A DNA stretch of 64,000 nt from CAVVTR01 sp963751245 (GCA_963751245.1 CAVVTR010000002.1:1-64000), one strand, 5' to 3'; shown: positions 20,180 to 28,428, counted from the stretch's first letter. The notes: generated from the sequence alone by a model not told the origin. Program-made: numbers and translations.

Positions 20180-20749
20180 ATGATTGCAGCAACGGAGATC
20201 AAGCGGGGGGACATCCTGGACCTGGACGGCGCCCCGTGGGTGGTGACCGACGTGGCCAGCCAGACGCCGTCGGCGCGGGGCGCGAGCATGCTGGTGAAGG
20301 TGAAGGCCCGCAACCTGGCGACGGGCCAGGTGCTGGCCAGGACGTTCCGCGGCGGCGACGCCGTCGAGGCCGCCGACTGCGAGAAGAGGCCGATCCAGTA
20401 CCTGTACCGGCAGGACGACGACTTCACGTTCATGGACATGGACAGCTTCGAGCAGCTCACGCTCACGACGGACCTCCTCGGGGACGCCGTGGGCTACCTC
20501 ACCGACGGCCTGGAGCTGCGCTCGCTGGTCTACAACGGCCGGGTGATCGCGGTGGAGCTGCCCACCACGGTGGAGCTCACGGTCACCGACACGGCGCCGG
20601 CGATCAAGGGCGCCACGGCCCAGGCGCAGCTCAAGCCGGCGACGCTGGAGACGGGTCTCGAGATCCAGGTGCCCCCCTACCTGTCCTCCGGGGAGCGGGT
20701 GAAGGTCGACACGCGGGACGGCCGCTTCGTAGAGCGCGTCAAGGCCTGA
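20180..20749 (+). CDS. efpL: Elongation factor P-like protein (EfpL/YeiP type)
   Basis: Binds stalled ribosomes between P and E sites and promotes peptide bonds at proline stretches. 189 residues with KOW-like and two OB domains; the C-terminus KPATLETGLEIQVPPYLSSGE is canonical. The loop that contacts the P-site tRNA reads TPSARGAS, with Arg33 at the tip, where classic EF-P has a modified lysine. This loop and the FMDMDSFEQ segment resemble E. coli YeiP/EfpL. ATG 20180 begins MIAATEIKRGDIL. No epmA/earP-type modification gene is in the window. Its 3' end faces the macB-like gene across a hairpin terminator. Confidence 0.85.
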   Translation: MIAATEIKRGDILDLDGAPWVVTDVASQTPSARGASMLVKVKARNLATGQVLARTFRGGDAVEAADCEKRPIQYLYRQDDDFTFMDMDSFEQLTLTTDLLGDAVGYLTDGLELRSLVYNGRVIAVELPTTVELTVTDTAPAIKGATAQAQLKPATLETGLEIQVPPYLSSGERVKVDTRDGRFVERVKA

Positions 20750-20769
20750 AGAGCCCCTCCGACGACTTC

Positions 20770-20820
20770 CTGGGAAAAAGAAAAGCGGCGGAGCGCCCCG
20801 GGGGGACGCTCCGCCACCGG
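20770..20820 (-). terminator. Intrinsic terminator of the MacAB operon
   Basis: Perfect 9-bp stem GGCGGAGCG (20787-20795) and CGCTCCGCC (20807-20815). On the minus strand the stem is followed by GCTTTTCTTTTT, a good U-tract. On the plus strand it also closes the efpL transcript, without the tract. Confidence 0.8.
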
Positions 20821-20840
20821 TCGTTTCCGGATGTTCGCCG

Positions 20841-22058
20841 CTACTCGTAGCGCAGCGCCTCGATGGGGTTGAGCGCCGCGGCCTTGCGGGCGGGGTAGAA
20901 GCCGAAGAAGATCCCCACCCCCGCCGAGAAGATGAGGGCGACGCCCACGGTGGGCGGCGAGACCACCGTGGCCCAGCCGGTGACGCGCGCCAGCACCGCG
21001 GCGCCGGCGAACCCGGCGAGGATGCCGATGGCGCCGCCCACGATGCTGATCACGACGCTCTCGACCAGGAACTGGGTGAGCACGTCGGAGCCGCGGGCGC
21101 CGATGGCCATGCGGATGCCGATCTCCCGGGTGCGCTCGGTGACCGACACCAGCATGATGTTCATGATCCCGATGCCGCCCACGAGCAGCGAGATGCTTGC
21201 GATGGCCGCGAGCAGCAGGGTCATGACCTCGGTGGTTCCCTGGGCCGCGTCGGCGAGGTCGTTCTGGTTGCGGACGGTGAAGTCGTCGGTCTCCCACCCC
21301 GCGAGCTTGTGGGCCTCGCGCATGATGGAGGTGAGCTCCTTCTCCGCCAGGGGCACCTGGTCGGGGCTGGGCGTCGAGGCCAGGATCTGGGGAATGAACT
21401 GGTGCCCCGCGAGCCTCGTCTGCACGGTGGTGTAGGGGCACAGGACCACGTCGTCCTGGTCGTCCCCCGAGGCGGTCTGGCCCTTCGGGGCCATCACGCC
21501 GATGATCTTGAACGGCACGCGCCGCAGCTGGATCTCCTGGCCGACCGGGTCCATGCCGGGGAAGAGGTTCTCGGCCACGGTGTTGCCGATCACCGCCACC
21601 TTGCGCATGGACCGCACGTCGGCCTGCGAGAAGAACACGCCGCTCTGGGTCGGCCAGTTGCGGATGCTCTGGTAGTCCACCGAGACGCCCATGATGTGGG
21701 TGCGCCAGTTGCCCTGGCCGCCGATGGCCTGGGTGAAGGTCATGATCACCGGCGAGATCGCGGAGATCATGGTGCTCTCCCGCCGCAGGGTGTCGACGTC
21801 GGTGGTGGTGAGCCGGTTGAAGGTGCCGGCGCCCTGGCTGACGCCCCCCGCCGCGCTGGAGCCCGGGGTGATGACGATCATGTTGGTGCCGAGGTTGTCG
21901 ATCTGGGAACGGATGCGCTGCCGGGCGCCGTCGCCCACCGCCACCATGACGATGACCGCGGCCACGCCGATGATGATCCCCAGCATGGTGAGCAGGGTGC
22001 GCATGGTGTTCTTGAAGATGCTCTTGGTGGCGACGCGGATGAGCACGGAGGTGCGCAT
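20841..22058 (-). CDS. MacB-type ABC transporter permease
   Basis: Inner-membrane FtsX-family permease, 405 residues. The N-terminal helix and TLLTMLGIIIGVAAVIVMVAVGDG block are typical, followed by a large periplasmic MacB_PCD domain. Three C-terminal helices include GGIGIMNIMLVSVTERTREIGIRMAIGA, the coupling motif. In E. coli the ATPase and permease are one MacB chain; here they are separate genes two bases apart. With the adaptor at 22825 it forms a tripartite exporter of peptides, lipoproteins or drugs. It is last in the operon and ends at a strong terminator. Probably controlled by the bipartite operator at 24206-24244. Confidence 0.9.
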   Translation of the reverse strand: MRTSVLIRVATKSIFKNTMRTLLTMLGIIIGVAAVIVMVAVGDGARQRIRSQIDNLGTNMIVITPGSSAAGGVSQGAGTFNRLTTTDVDTLRRESTMISAISPVIMTFTQAIGGQGNWRTHIMGVSVDYQSIRNWPTQSGVFFSQADVRSMRKVAVIGNTVAENLFPGMDPVGQEIQLRRVPFKIIGVMAPKGQTASGDDQDDVVLCPYTTVQTRLAGHQFIPQILASTPSPDQVPLAEKELTSIMREAHKLAGWETDDFTVRNQNDLADAAQGTTEVMTLLLAAIASISLLVGGIGIMNIMLVSVTERTREIGIRMAIGARGSDVLTQFLVESVVISIVGGAIGILAGFAGAAVLARVTGWATVVSPPTVGVALIFSAGVGIFFGFYPARKAAALNPIEALRYE

Positions 22059-22059
22059 G

Positions 22060-22812
22060 TCAGACCGCCTCCTCGAGGTCGGCCGCCGTCCGCATGTCGT
22101 CGGCGGCGCAGCGGCGGTCGTCCACGGCGTGGTCGCGGATGACGTGCCCGTCGCGGAGCTCGATGATGCGGCGGGCGTACTGGGAGACGTCGTGCTCGTG
22201 GGTGACCAGGAGGATGGTGATGCCCTGGTCGTTGAGCTCCTGGAACAGGGCCAGCACCTCGATGGAGGTCTTCGTGTCGAGGTTTCCCGTGGGCTCGTCG
22301 GCCAGGATGATGGCGGGCTGGGTGACCAGGGCGCGGGCGATGGCGACGCGCTGCTGCTGGCCGCCCGAGAGCTCGTTGGGCATGTGGTCCATCCGGTCGC
22401 CGAGCCCGACCCGCTCGAGCGCCTCGCGGGCCGCCTTCTGGGGGTTGCCCGCCGCGCCGGAGCGGTCGTAGAGCAGCGGCAGCTCCACGTTGTCCAGCGC
22501 CGAGGTGCGCGCGAGCAGGTTGAACCCCTGGAACACGAAGCCGATCTTCCGGTTGCGGATGTCGGCGAGCTGGTTGCGGTTGAGGCCGTCCACCCTCTCG
22601 CCGTCCAGCAGGTAGGTGCCGGAGGTGGGGTAGTCGAGGCAGCCGACGATGTTCATGAAAGTGGACTTGCCGCTGCCCGAGGCCCCCATGATGGCGATCA
22701 TCTCACCGCGGTCGACCTGCATGTCGACGCCGCGCAGGGCACGGACCTCGTTGCTGCCCATGGTGTACACCTTCACGAGATCGTGGGTCTCGATGACGTG
22801 GGTCGGGCTCAT
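22060..22812 (-). CDS. MacB/LolD-type ABC ATPase
   Basis: ATP-binding subunit powering the exporter, 250 residues. Walker A GASGSGKST lies near residue 41, the signature LSGGQQQRVAIARAL near 145, Walker B ILADEPTGNLD and the switch His in THEHDVSQYA. The last 25 residues are an extra polar tail (DDRRCAADDMRTAADLEEAV). ATG 22812 follows GGAGGGTGCG. It lies between the adaptor gene (12-nt gap) and permease gene (one-base gap). Confidence 0.93.
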   Translation of the reverse strand: MSPTHVIETHDLVKVYTMGSNEVRALRGVDMQVDRGEMIAIMGASGSGKSTFMNIVGCLDYPTSGTYLLDGERVDGLNRNQLADIRNRKIGFVFQGFNLLARTSALDNVELPLLYDRSGAAGNPQKAAREALERVGLGDRMDHMPNELSGGQQQRVAIARALVTQPAIILADEPTGNLDTKTSIEVLALFQELNDQGITILLVTHEHDVSQYARRIIELRDGHVIRDHAVDDRRCAADDMRTAADLEEAV

Positions 22813-22824
22813 CGCACCCTCCCG

Positions 22825-24102
22825 TCAGAACCCGCCGGGACGATGGCGTTCCTGGGTGTTGCCCTGGAACGGGTTCGCCCCGGCGCTCTGCGACGCGAGG
22901 GTGATGCCGGCGATGACGTCCATGCCCTCCTCGACGCGGCGCCCGGTGACCTGGGTGTACTGGCCGTCCGTGATGCCGGTGCGCACCGGGACGGGGGTGA
23001 GCTGACCGGTGGGGTCCAGGGCCCACAGCACCGCCATGTCGCGGGACGCCTCGCGCCCGCGCATGCCCCCCTGGCCCATGGCGCCGGCACCTTCCTGCTG
23101 GCCGCCGGCCGCGGCGCCGGGGGTGCCGCTGCCGTTACCGTTGCGCTGCGCCCGCTCCTTCTGCCAGCGCGCCCGGGCCGCTTCCATGTCGGCCTCCGAG
23201 GGGCGGAAGCGGAGCGCGGCGTTGGCGACCTTGAACACGTCGTGGGCCTCGTTGACCAGGAACTCCACCGTGGCGGTCATGCCGGGGAGCAGCCGGCCGT
23301 CGGGGTTCTGGACGTCGACGACGACGTCGTAGCTGACCACGTTCTGGTCGATCGTGGACTTGAGCCGGACCTGCTTCACGAAGCCCTTGAAGGTGTCGTC
23401 GGGGTAGGCCTTGACGTTGAAGCGAACCTTCTGGCCGTCCTTGATGAGACCGATGTCGCTCTCGTCCACCGAGGCGATGATCTGCATGTGCGAGAGGTCG
23501 TTGGCGATGAGGAAGAGGCGCGGCGACGAGAAGCTGGCCGCCACGGTCTGGCCGACGTCGACGTCGCGCTCCACCACGGTGCCGGACACCGGCGCGATGA
23601 TGGTGGCGTACTCCAGGTTCTGCTTCGCGCGCTCCAGGGCGATCTCCGCCTCGCGCTGGCCGGCCTTGGCGACGTCGAGCTGGTACTCCGCGGTGGAGTA
23701 GTCGGCATCGGCGGCGATGCCCTGCTCGTGGAGGACCTTGAGGCGGTCGAAGTTGCGCTTCGCCTGGGCGCGGTCGGCCTTGCTGCGCTCCAGCCCGGCC
23801 TCGGCGTCGGCCACCGCGCTCTGCAGCAGCGTGGGGTCGATGCGGGCGACGACCTGCCCCTTCTCCACGTGCCCGTTGAAGTCGACCATGAGCTGGGCGA
23901 TGCGCCCGGACACCTGGGTACCCACCTCCACGGTGGTGACCGCCTCGAGGGTGCCGGTGCTCGAGACCACCGCCTCGAGACTGCCCTTCTCGATCTTCAC
24001 GAGGCGATACGCCGTCGCGGATCCGCTCTCTCCGCGGGAAAGGAAGCCGTACGCCGCCGCTGCCACGGCGAGAACGGCCACGAGAATCACGACCTTCTTC
24101 AT
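22825..24102 (-). CDS. macA: Periplasmic adaptor subunit, MacA/HlyD family
   Basis: 425-residue membrane-fusion protein linking the inner-membrane transporter to an outer-membrane channel. It begins MKKVVILVAVLAVAAAAYGFL, an uncleaved anchor or signal. A barrel-sandwich half (STGTLEAVTTVEVGTQVSGRI) is followed by a coiled-coil hairpin (LERSKADRAQAKRNF onward), the second sandwich half (IIAPVSGTVVERDVDVGQTV), and a beta-barrel domain. A Gly/Met-rich stretch (GSGTPGAAAGGQQEGAGAMG) lies near residue 345. ATG 24102 has GGGAGGG upstream, which decides it against an in-frame ATG at 24150. It is the first gene of the exporter operon. Confidence 0.92.
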   Translation of the reverse strand: MKKVVILVAVLAVAAAAYGFLSRGESGSATAYRLVKIEKGSLEAVVSSTGTLEAVTTVEVGTQVSGRIAQLMVDFNGHVEKGQVVARIDPTLLQSAVADAEAGLERSKADRAQAKRNFDRLKVLHEQGIAADADYSTAEYQLDVAKAGQREAEIALERAKQNLEYATIIAPVSGTVVERDVDVGQTVAASFSSPRLFLIANDLSHMQIIASVDESDIGLIKDGQKVRFNVKAYPDDTFKGFVKQVRLKSTIDQNVVSYDVVVDVQNPDGRLLPGMTATVEFLVNEAHDVFKVANAALRFRPSEADMEAARARWQKERAQRNGNGSGTPGAAAGGQQEGAGAMGQGGMRGREASRDMAVLWALDPTGQLTPVPVRTGITDGQYTQVTGRRVEEGMDVIAGITLASQSAGANPFQGNTQERHRPGGF

Positions 24103-24181
24103 ACTCGAACCCTCCCGGCTCCGCTCCTGGCCCGTGGGGCCGGGCACCACAAGCGCAGCGGGCCGTCACCTGTCAACAGCC

Positions 24182-24244
24182 AATGTCGGCCCTTTCGTGG
24201 CGGGAGTCTTCAACTGGAGGCAATGCCGATGTAAGAGATGTAAG
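24182..24244 (-). promoter_or_regulatory. Bipartite operator/promoter site 2, upstream of macA
   Basis: Read on the minus strand: direct repeat CTTACATCTCTTACA (24244-24230), 16 nt, TTGAAGAC (24213-24206), 18 nt, then the -10-like GACATT (24187-24182). The same three elements with identical spacers occur at 24902-24964 and 27544-27606. GTAAG-N4-GTAAG resembles CpxR-type half sites. Transcription would begin near 24175, giving a leader of about 70 nt for macA. Confidence 0.7.
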
Positions 24245-24253
24245 CCCCCGCCT

Positions 24254-24862
24254 TCACTTCGGCCGTACGGCGCGATCGTACACCCAGCGGAAAACCAGCG
24301 GCTCCTTTGCGTTCTTCCGCTCCACCCTGACGGTGTGGACGAGCCGTCCGCCGCCGTCGCCGGACAGGGCGAACGTCTCGGTGATGGTGGTCCGGGGGCC
24401 CGTGGTGGTGACCACCGCCTGCCCGTCGCGCCACACCGTGCTCTCGGTGCGCGGTCCCCGGTCGGAGTCCTGCTCGACGGTCCGCCCGTCGGTGTAGAGG
24501 AGCCGGACGTGGCCGTCACCGCCGACGAGGCGCAGCGTGCCGTCGCTGCTGTCGACCATGAGGTCGGTGACGCCGGCGAGCCTCACCGGCCCCGCGTCCC
24601 GGTCCTCCCGCGCCCCCCGGTCCTCGCGCGGTCCGGCCTCCTCGCCGCCGGGACCGGGGCCGCCCCGGCGCCCGCCGCCCCGGCCCGCGCCGAAGTGGAA
24701 CGACGAGCCGCCCTCGCGCTTCGGCGTCTGAGTGAGCGACCGGTTCAGCGTCCAGCGGCCGGCCAGGGCGGCCGGCGTGGCTCCATCCGCCGCCCACACC
24801 GCCACCGCCGCCGCCATGGCCAGGAACCCGGCCACGGTCATCCACCGCGAATCGTGGTTCAT
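24254..24862 (-). CDS. Hypothetical periplasmic protein
   Basis: 202 residues; I do not recognise the family. It starts MNHDSRWMTVAGFLAMAAAVAVWAADG, a signal peptide. The mature part opens AALAGRWTLNRSLTQTP, the lipocalin/avidin-like GxW start seen in many small secreted proteins. A low-complexity Gly/Arg/Glu/Asp stretch occupies about residues 55-95. The rest is predicted beta-rich with evenly spaced acidic strands. ATG 24862 follows GGGAGGG. Its promoter carries operator site 1, so it probably belongs to the regulon of the adjacent kinase/regulator pair, with which it is divergent. It lies upstream of, and in the same direction as, macA. Confidence 0.75.
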   Translation of the reverse strand: MNHDSRWMTVAGFLAMAAAVAVWAADGATPAALAGRWTLNRSLTQTPKREGGSSFHFGAGRGGGRRGGPGPGGEEAGPREDRGAREDRDAGPVRLAGVTDLMVDSSDGTLRLVGGDGHVRLLYTDGRTVEQDSDRGPRTESTVWRDGQAVVTTTGPRTTITETFALSGDGGGRLVHTVRVERKNAKEPLVFRWVYDRAVRPK

Positions 24863-24901
24863 CACGTCCCTCCCCGGCCGCCACGGCCGGCGGCCAGCCG
24901 G

Positions 24902-24964
24902 AGTCTCGCCGCGCGCCACGAGGGTGTCTTCAAGACGGCGAAAGGGAGTTGTAAGCGATGTAAG
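24902..24964 (-). promoter_or_regulatory. Bipartite operator/promoter site 1, between the periplasmic protein and the kinase gene
   Basis: Minus-strand reading: CTTACATCGCTTACA (24964-24950), 16 nt, TTGAAGAC (24933-24926), 18 nt, GAGACT (24907-24902), 40 nt before the ATG at 24862. Spacing is identical to sites 2 and 3. On the other side the GTAAG repeats lie just upstream of the promoter of the kinase gene, so autoregulation is possible. Confidence 0.7.
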
Positions 24965-24992
24965 ATGCTGACTCTTTTCCGGTTGCGGATGG

Positions 24993-24998
24993 TACACT
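24993..24998 (+). promoter_or_regulatory. -10 element for the sensor kinase gene
   Basis: TACACT preceded by GG, 7 nt before GTG 25006. Transcription would begin about at the start codon. The GTAAG direct repeat at 24950-24964 is centred near -48. Confidence 0.45.
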
Positions 24999-25005
24999 CG
25001 GCTCC

Positions 25006-26802
25006 GTGAGGCGCGTCGACCGGTTCTCGCTCCGTTCCCTCGCAGTGGTGGCCGTCCTGGCGGCGGCCCTCGCCGTGCTCGCCACCCTCCAGTACCAGTG
25101 GACGGGACGCCTCAGCGAGTCCGAACGGCACCGGCTCCGCGCCGAGCTGAACCACGCGGGGTTCCGCTTCTGCGAGGACTTCGACAGCGAGGTCACGCGT
25201 GCGTTCACGGCGTTCTACCCGGCGGCGCTGAACCCGGAGCCGGAGCTCGGGACGCGCCTGCTCGCGTCCCTGCGGCGGTGGCGGAACGAGGCGTCGTCGC
25301 CGGAGCTCGTCGCGGGCGTCCTGGTGGTCCGCCGCACCACCTCCGGGCTCGAGGTGCAGCGTCTCGACCCCGACACGGGGGTGCTGGCCAGCGCGCCGTG
25401 GCCGCCCGCGCTGGATCCCCTGCGCGGCGACATGGCGGCGGGGCGCCCTGTGATCCCGCTGGCCGGCCGGTTGCCCGGACTGGTCCTCACGGGCATCCCC
25501 CCCGCCGCGCTGCGCAACTGGGCGCGGGGGGGCCCGGAGTACCCGGTCACGGCGCCGCTGTACGTGGTCGTGAGGTTCGACAGCACGTACATCACGGGGG
25601 ACCTGCTGCCCCACCTGGTCTCGGCGTTCTTCAGCCGCCCCGACGGGGGCAGCTACTCGGTGCAGATCGTCCAGCGCGGCGACGAGCACGACGTCGTCTT
25701 CAGCTCCGGCCCGAGCGCCGGCGAGGGAAGGCCCGAGGTCGCGCGCGGCCTCTTCTCTCTGCGGCGCTTCCCGGAGATCCTCACGTCCCTGCGCGACGGT
25801 GAGCGCGGGAGCCAGCCCGGACCGCCGCCGTCGGGCGAACCGCCGCCGCGCGGGCGCCGGGACGACGACGCGTTCCCGGGTGGGCGCAGCGCCGCCCAGT
25901 GGCTGCTCCTGGTCGACGACCCGGGGGGGTCGCTGGAGGCCACGGTGCAGGGCGCGCGGGTGCGCAACCTCGCCATCGGGCTGTCGGTGCTGGCCCTCCT
26001 GGGCGTGACCATGCTGCTGCTGCTCATCTCCAGCCAGCGGGCCCAGCGCCTCGCCCGGCAGCAGATGGACTTCGTCGCGGCGGTCTCCCACGAGCTGCGC
26101 ACGCCGCTCACGGCGATCCGCTCCGCGGGACAGAACCTCGCCGACGGCGTCGTCCGCGAGCCGCAGCAGGTCAAGCGGTACGGCGCGCTCATCGAGGGGG
26201 AGGGGCGCAGGCTCTCGGAGCTGGTGGCCCGGGTGCTGGCGTTCTCGGGCATCCGCTCGGGGCAGCAGACGTACCACTTCGGCCCGGTCTCGGTGAGCGA
26301 CGTGGTCGCCCAGGTGCTGGCCGACAGCCGGTGGGTCCTGGACGAGAAGGGCTTCACCGTGGAGCAGGATGTGCCGCGCGACCTGCCGGCGGTGGCCGCC
26401 GACGCCGTCGCGCTCCGGCAAGTGGTGCAGAACCTGGTGGACAACGCCGTCAAGTTCGGCGCCCGCGCCCGCTGGCTCGGCGTCCGGGTGCGGCTGACCG
26501 AGGTCGTGCGCGGGAAAGAGGTGGAGATCTCGGTAGCGGACCGCGGTCCGGGCATCGCGCGGGCCGATCTCTCGAGGATCTTCGAGCCGTTCCAGCGGGG
26601 TTCGGACCCCGCGGCCGTCGCGGTGCCGGGCAGCGGGCTGGGCCTGAGCGTGGTCAAGCACGTGGTGGAGGCCCACGGCGGCCGGGTTACCGTGGAGACC
26701 AGCTCCGGCCACGGAGCCACCTTCACCGTGCACCTGCCGGTGCCGGCGGCCGCCGCGGGGAAGCGGGAGGCGGGGAGTGGACGGACCAGCCAGCAGGGAT
26801 AG
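25006..26802 (+). CDS. Two-component sensor histidine kinase (Cpx-like position)
   Basis: 598 residues from GTG. TM helix at about 10-30, a periplasmic domain of roughly 290 residues of no recognised family, with a proline/glycine/arginine-rich segment near 265-285, then TM helix NLAIGLSVLALLGVTMLLLLI (about 323-343). No HAMP is evident. HisKA has VSHELRTPLTAIRS (His near residue 361). HATPase boxes are NLVDNAVKFG, DRGPGIA and GSGLGLSVVKHVVEAHGG. It overlaps the response-regulator gene by 26 nt, so the pair is co-translated. The neighbours (exporter, Spy-like protein) and shared operators point to envelope or metal stress sensing; the stimulus is unknown. Confidence 0.9.
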   Translation: MRRVDRFSLRSLAVVAVLAAALAVLATLQYQWTGRLSESERHRLRAELNHAGFRFCEDFDSEVTRAFTAFYPAALNPEPELGTRLLASLRRWRNEASSPELVAGVLVVRRTTSGLEVQRLDPDTGVLASAPWPPALDPLRGDMAAGRPVIPLAGRLPGLVLTGIPPAALRNWARGGPEYPVTAPLYVVVRFDSTYITGDLLPHLVSAFFSRPDGGSYSVQIVQRGDEHDVVFSSGPSAGEGRPEVARGLFSLRRFPEILTSLRDGERGSQPGPPPSGEPPPRGRRDDDAFPGGRSAAQWLLLVDDPGGSLEATVQGARVRNLAIGLSVLALLGVTMLLLLISSQRAQRLARQQMDFVAAVSHELRTPLTAIRSAGQNLADGVVREPQQVKRYGALIEGEGRRLSELVARVLAFSGIRSGQQTYHFGPVSVSDVVAQVLADSRWVLDEKGFTVEQDVPRDLPAVAADAVALRQVVQNLVDNAVKFGARARWLGVRVRLTEVVRGKEVEISVADRGPGIARADLSRIFEPFQRGSDPAAVAVPGSGLGLSVVKHVVEAHGGRVTVETSSGHGATFTVHLPVPAAAAGKREAGSGRTSQQG

Positions 26803-27514
26803 CCGCGCGCCGGAGGCGGCGCGCCGCATCGTACCGCGCCTCCTCGTCGTCGAGGACGAACCGAGCCTGGCCCTCACCCTGGCGGACCGCCTCCTCGCCG
26901 AGGGCTACCGCGTGGAGGTGCGAGGCGACGGCGAGTCCGCGCTGGACGCGGCCCGGGAGTCGCCGTTCGACCTGGTGATCCTGGACGTCATGCTCCCCGG
27001 CATCGACGGGTTCGAGGTGTGCCGCGAGCTGCGCCGCACCGGAGGGCAGATCCCGGTGCTGATGCTCACCGCCAGGTCGGAGGTGGTCGACAAGGTCGTC
27101 GGCCTCAAGCTCGGCGCCGACGACTACCTCACCAAACCGTTCGAGATGGCGGAGCTGCTCGCCCGCGTCGAGGCGCTGCTGCGCCGCGCCAGGACGCCGG
27201 GGAGCGCCTCGCCGGATACCTACCAGTTCGGGCCCGTCCACGTCGACTTCAGGCGCGCCGAGGTCACCCGGGAGGACGGGACGGTGGCGCTGTCCGCCAT
27301 GGAGTTCAGGCTGCTGCGCTGCTTCGTGGAGCACCGGGGCGAGGTGCTGTCCCGCGACCAGCTCCTCGACGAGGTGTGGGGCTACGACGCCAGTCCCTTC
27401 TCGCGCACGGTGGACGTCCACGTGGCCTCGCTGCGCCAGAAGATCGAGCCCAATCCCTCCCACCCCCAGTTCATCATCACGGTCCACCGCCTGGGCTACC
27501 GCTTCGACGGCTGA
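26777..27514 (+). CDS. OmpR-family response regulator (Cpx-like)
   Basis: 245 residues from GTG 26777, with GAGGCGGGGA as ribosome site inside the kinase gene. Receiver domain: acidic VVEDEPS, the phospho-acceptor Asp in VILDVMLPG (near residue 69), MLTARSE, and Lys in YLTKPFEMAELLAR. The winged-helix DNA-binding domain (about 150-245) ends TVHRLGYRFDG, with the recognition helix region SRTVDVHVASLRQKIE. There is a 30-residue N-terminal extension before the receiver. It is the likely binder of the three GTAAG-N4-GTAAG sites at 24230-24244, 24950-24964 and 27544-27558, since winged-helix regulators of this family bind tandem half sites. Confidence 0.93.
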   Translation: MDGPASRDSRAPEAARRIVPRLLVVEDEPSLALTLADRLLAEGYRVEVRGDGESALDAARESPFDLVILDVMLPGIDGFEVCRELRRTGGQIPVLMLTARSEVVDKVVGLKLGADDYLTKPFEMAELLARVEALLRRARTPGSASPDTYQFGPVHVDFRRAEVTREDGTVALSAMEFRLLRCFVEHRGEVLSRDQLLDEVWGYDASPFSRTVDVHVASLRQKIEPNPSHPQFIITVHRLGYRFDG

Positions 27515-27543
27515 GGCCGCCGCGAGGCACGGCGGCAGGCCTC

Positions 27544-27606
27544 ATTACATCGCTTACATTCTCGTTGCATCACCTTGAAGACTCGGCCGCCGGGGCGCCC
27601 TACATT
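27544..27606 (+). promoter_or_regulatory. Bipartite operator/promoter site 3, upstream of the Spy-like gene
   Basis: ATTACATCGCTTACA (27544-27558), 16 nt, TTGAAGAC (27575-27582), 18 nt, TACATT (27601-27606), about 50 nt before ATG 27658. Element order, orientation toward the gene, and both spacers equal those of sites 1 and 2. Confidence 0.72.
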
Positions 27607-27657
27607 GCGAGCGTGGTGCGATGGATCGTTGGCCCGCACCACCGAACGGAGGGAATC

Positions 27658-28212
27658 ATGAAGATCAGGAGGCCATTGGTAGCAGGGTTCGCCGCGGCGC
27701 TCCTGGCCGTGCCCTTCGCCTTCGCCCAGCAGGCCCCCGCCGGCCCCGCGCCGGGGAGGTGGCAGGGTGGAGCCATGATGGGAATGCACCAGGGAGCGGC
27801 CGGACACGCCATGGGCATGCGCGGGGTCCGCGGCCGGCGAGGCATGGAGCACCACCGGGTGGCGATGCTGACCGGGGTCCTCCAGCTCACCGAGCAGCAG
27901 CAGCAGGCGTGGAAGACCATCCGCGAGGACACCCGCGCGAAGGTCAAGCCGCTGGCCGAGCAGGCCTTCGCGCTGCGCACGGAGGTCCGTGGGGCCCTCG
28001 AAGCGGGCAACGCCGACGCCGCGGCCGTCGGTGCCAAGGTGATCGAGGCACACGAGCTCCGGGTGAAGATCCGGGCCGCGGTCAAGGCGGGCCGCGACGC
28101 CTTCGATGCTCTGCTCACACCGGAACAGACCGCCAAGCTCCACACCTTGCAGCAGGTGCGCGAGTTCATGAACCCCCGGGGGTCCCGGAGCCAGCCCCCG
28201 GCGGGCAGCTGA
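27658..28212 (+). CDS. Spy/CpxP-like LTxxQ periplasmic protein
   Basis: 184 residues. Signal peptide MKIRRPLVAGFAAALLAVPFA, cleaved near AFAQQ. The mature protein has two LTxxQ-type motifs, LQLTEQQQQAWKTI (about residue 75) and LLTPEQTAKL (about 160), separated by long helices; this is the layout of Spy and CpxP, ATP-independent chaperones that respond to envelope stress. A Met/His-rich stretch (residues about 40-68: MMGMHQ, GHAMGM, MEHHR) precedes the first motif and recalls metal-binding ZraP. It stands directly after the kinase/regulator pair with its own operator. Inference: chaperone and perhaps metal buffer or feedback sensor for that kinase. Confidence 0.87.
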   Translation: MKIRRPLVAGFAAALLAVPFAFAQQAPAGPAPGRWQGGAMMGMHQGAAGHAMGMRGVRGRRGMEHHRVAMLTGVLQLTEQQQQAWKTIREDTRAKVKPLAEQAFALRTEVRGALEAGNADAAAVGAKVIEAHELRVKIRAAVKAGRDAFDALLTPEQTAKLHTLQQVREFMNPRGSRSQPPAGS

Positions 28213-28428
28213 GTTCACGCTGTGGCTCCGACTTTCAGCAGGTCCGCCGTCTCATCCGCCCGTGGAGGTTCCGGGGTCAGCCTCCGGCGGGCAGCAGATC
28301 TCCCGTTGTGACCCTGGCGGGGCCGGTTCCCGAAAGGGGCCGGCTCCGTTACCTGCGCTTCCCTTTTCTCCCTGACGTCCCCGCACCGCCCCGGCCCCGC
28401 CGGGGCGGTGCGGTGTCCGGGGGGCTCC
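28213..28428. terminator. Convergent gap with two hairpins
   Basis: Between the Spy-like gene and the convergent peptidase gene. One imperfect hairpin with a GAAA loop at about 28329-28352 (GCCGG..CCGGC) and a perfect 14-bp stem at 28381-28394/28400-28413 with loop CCCCG. Neither has a T-tract. The latter probably ends transcription from both sides. No gene is seen. Confidence 0.6.
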
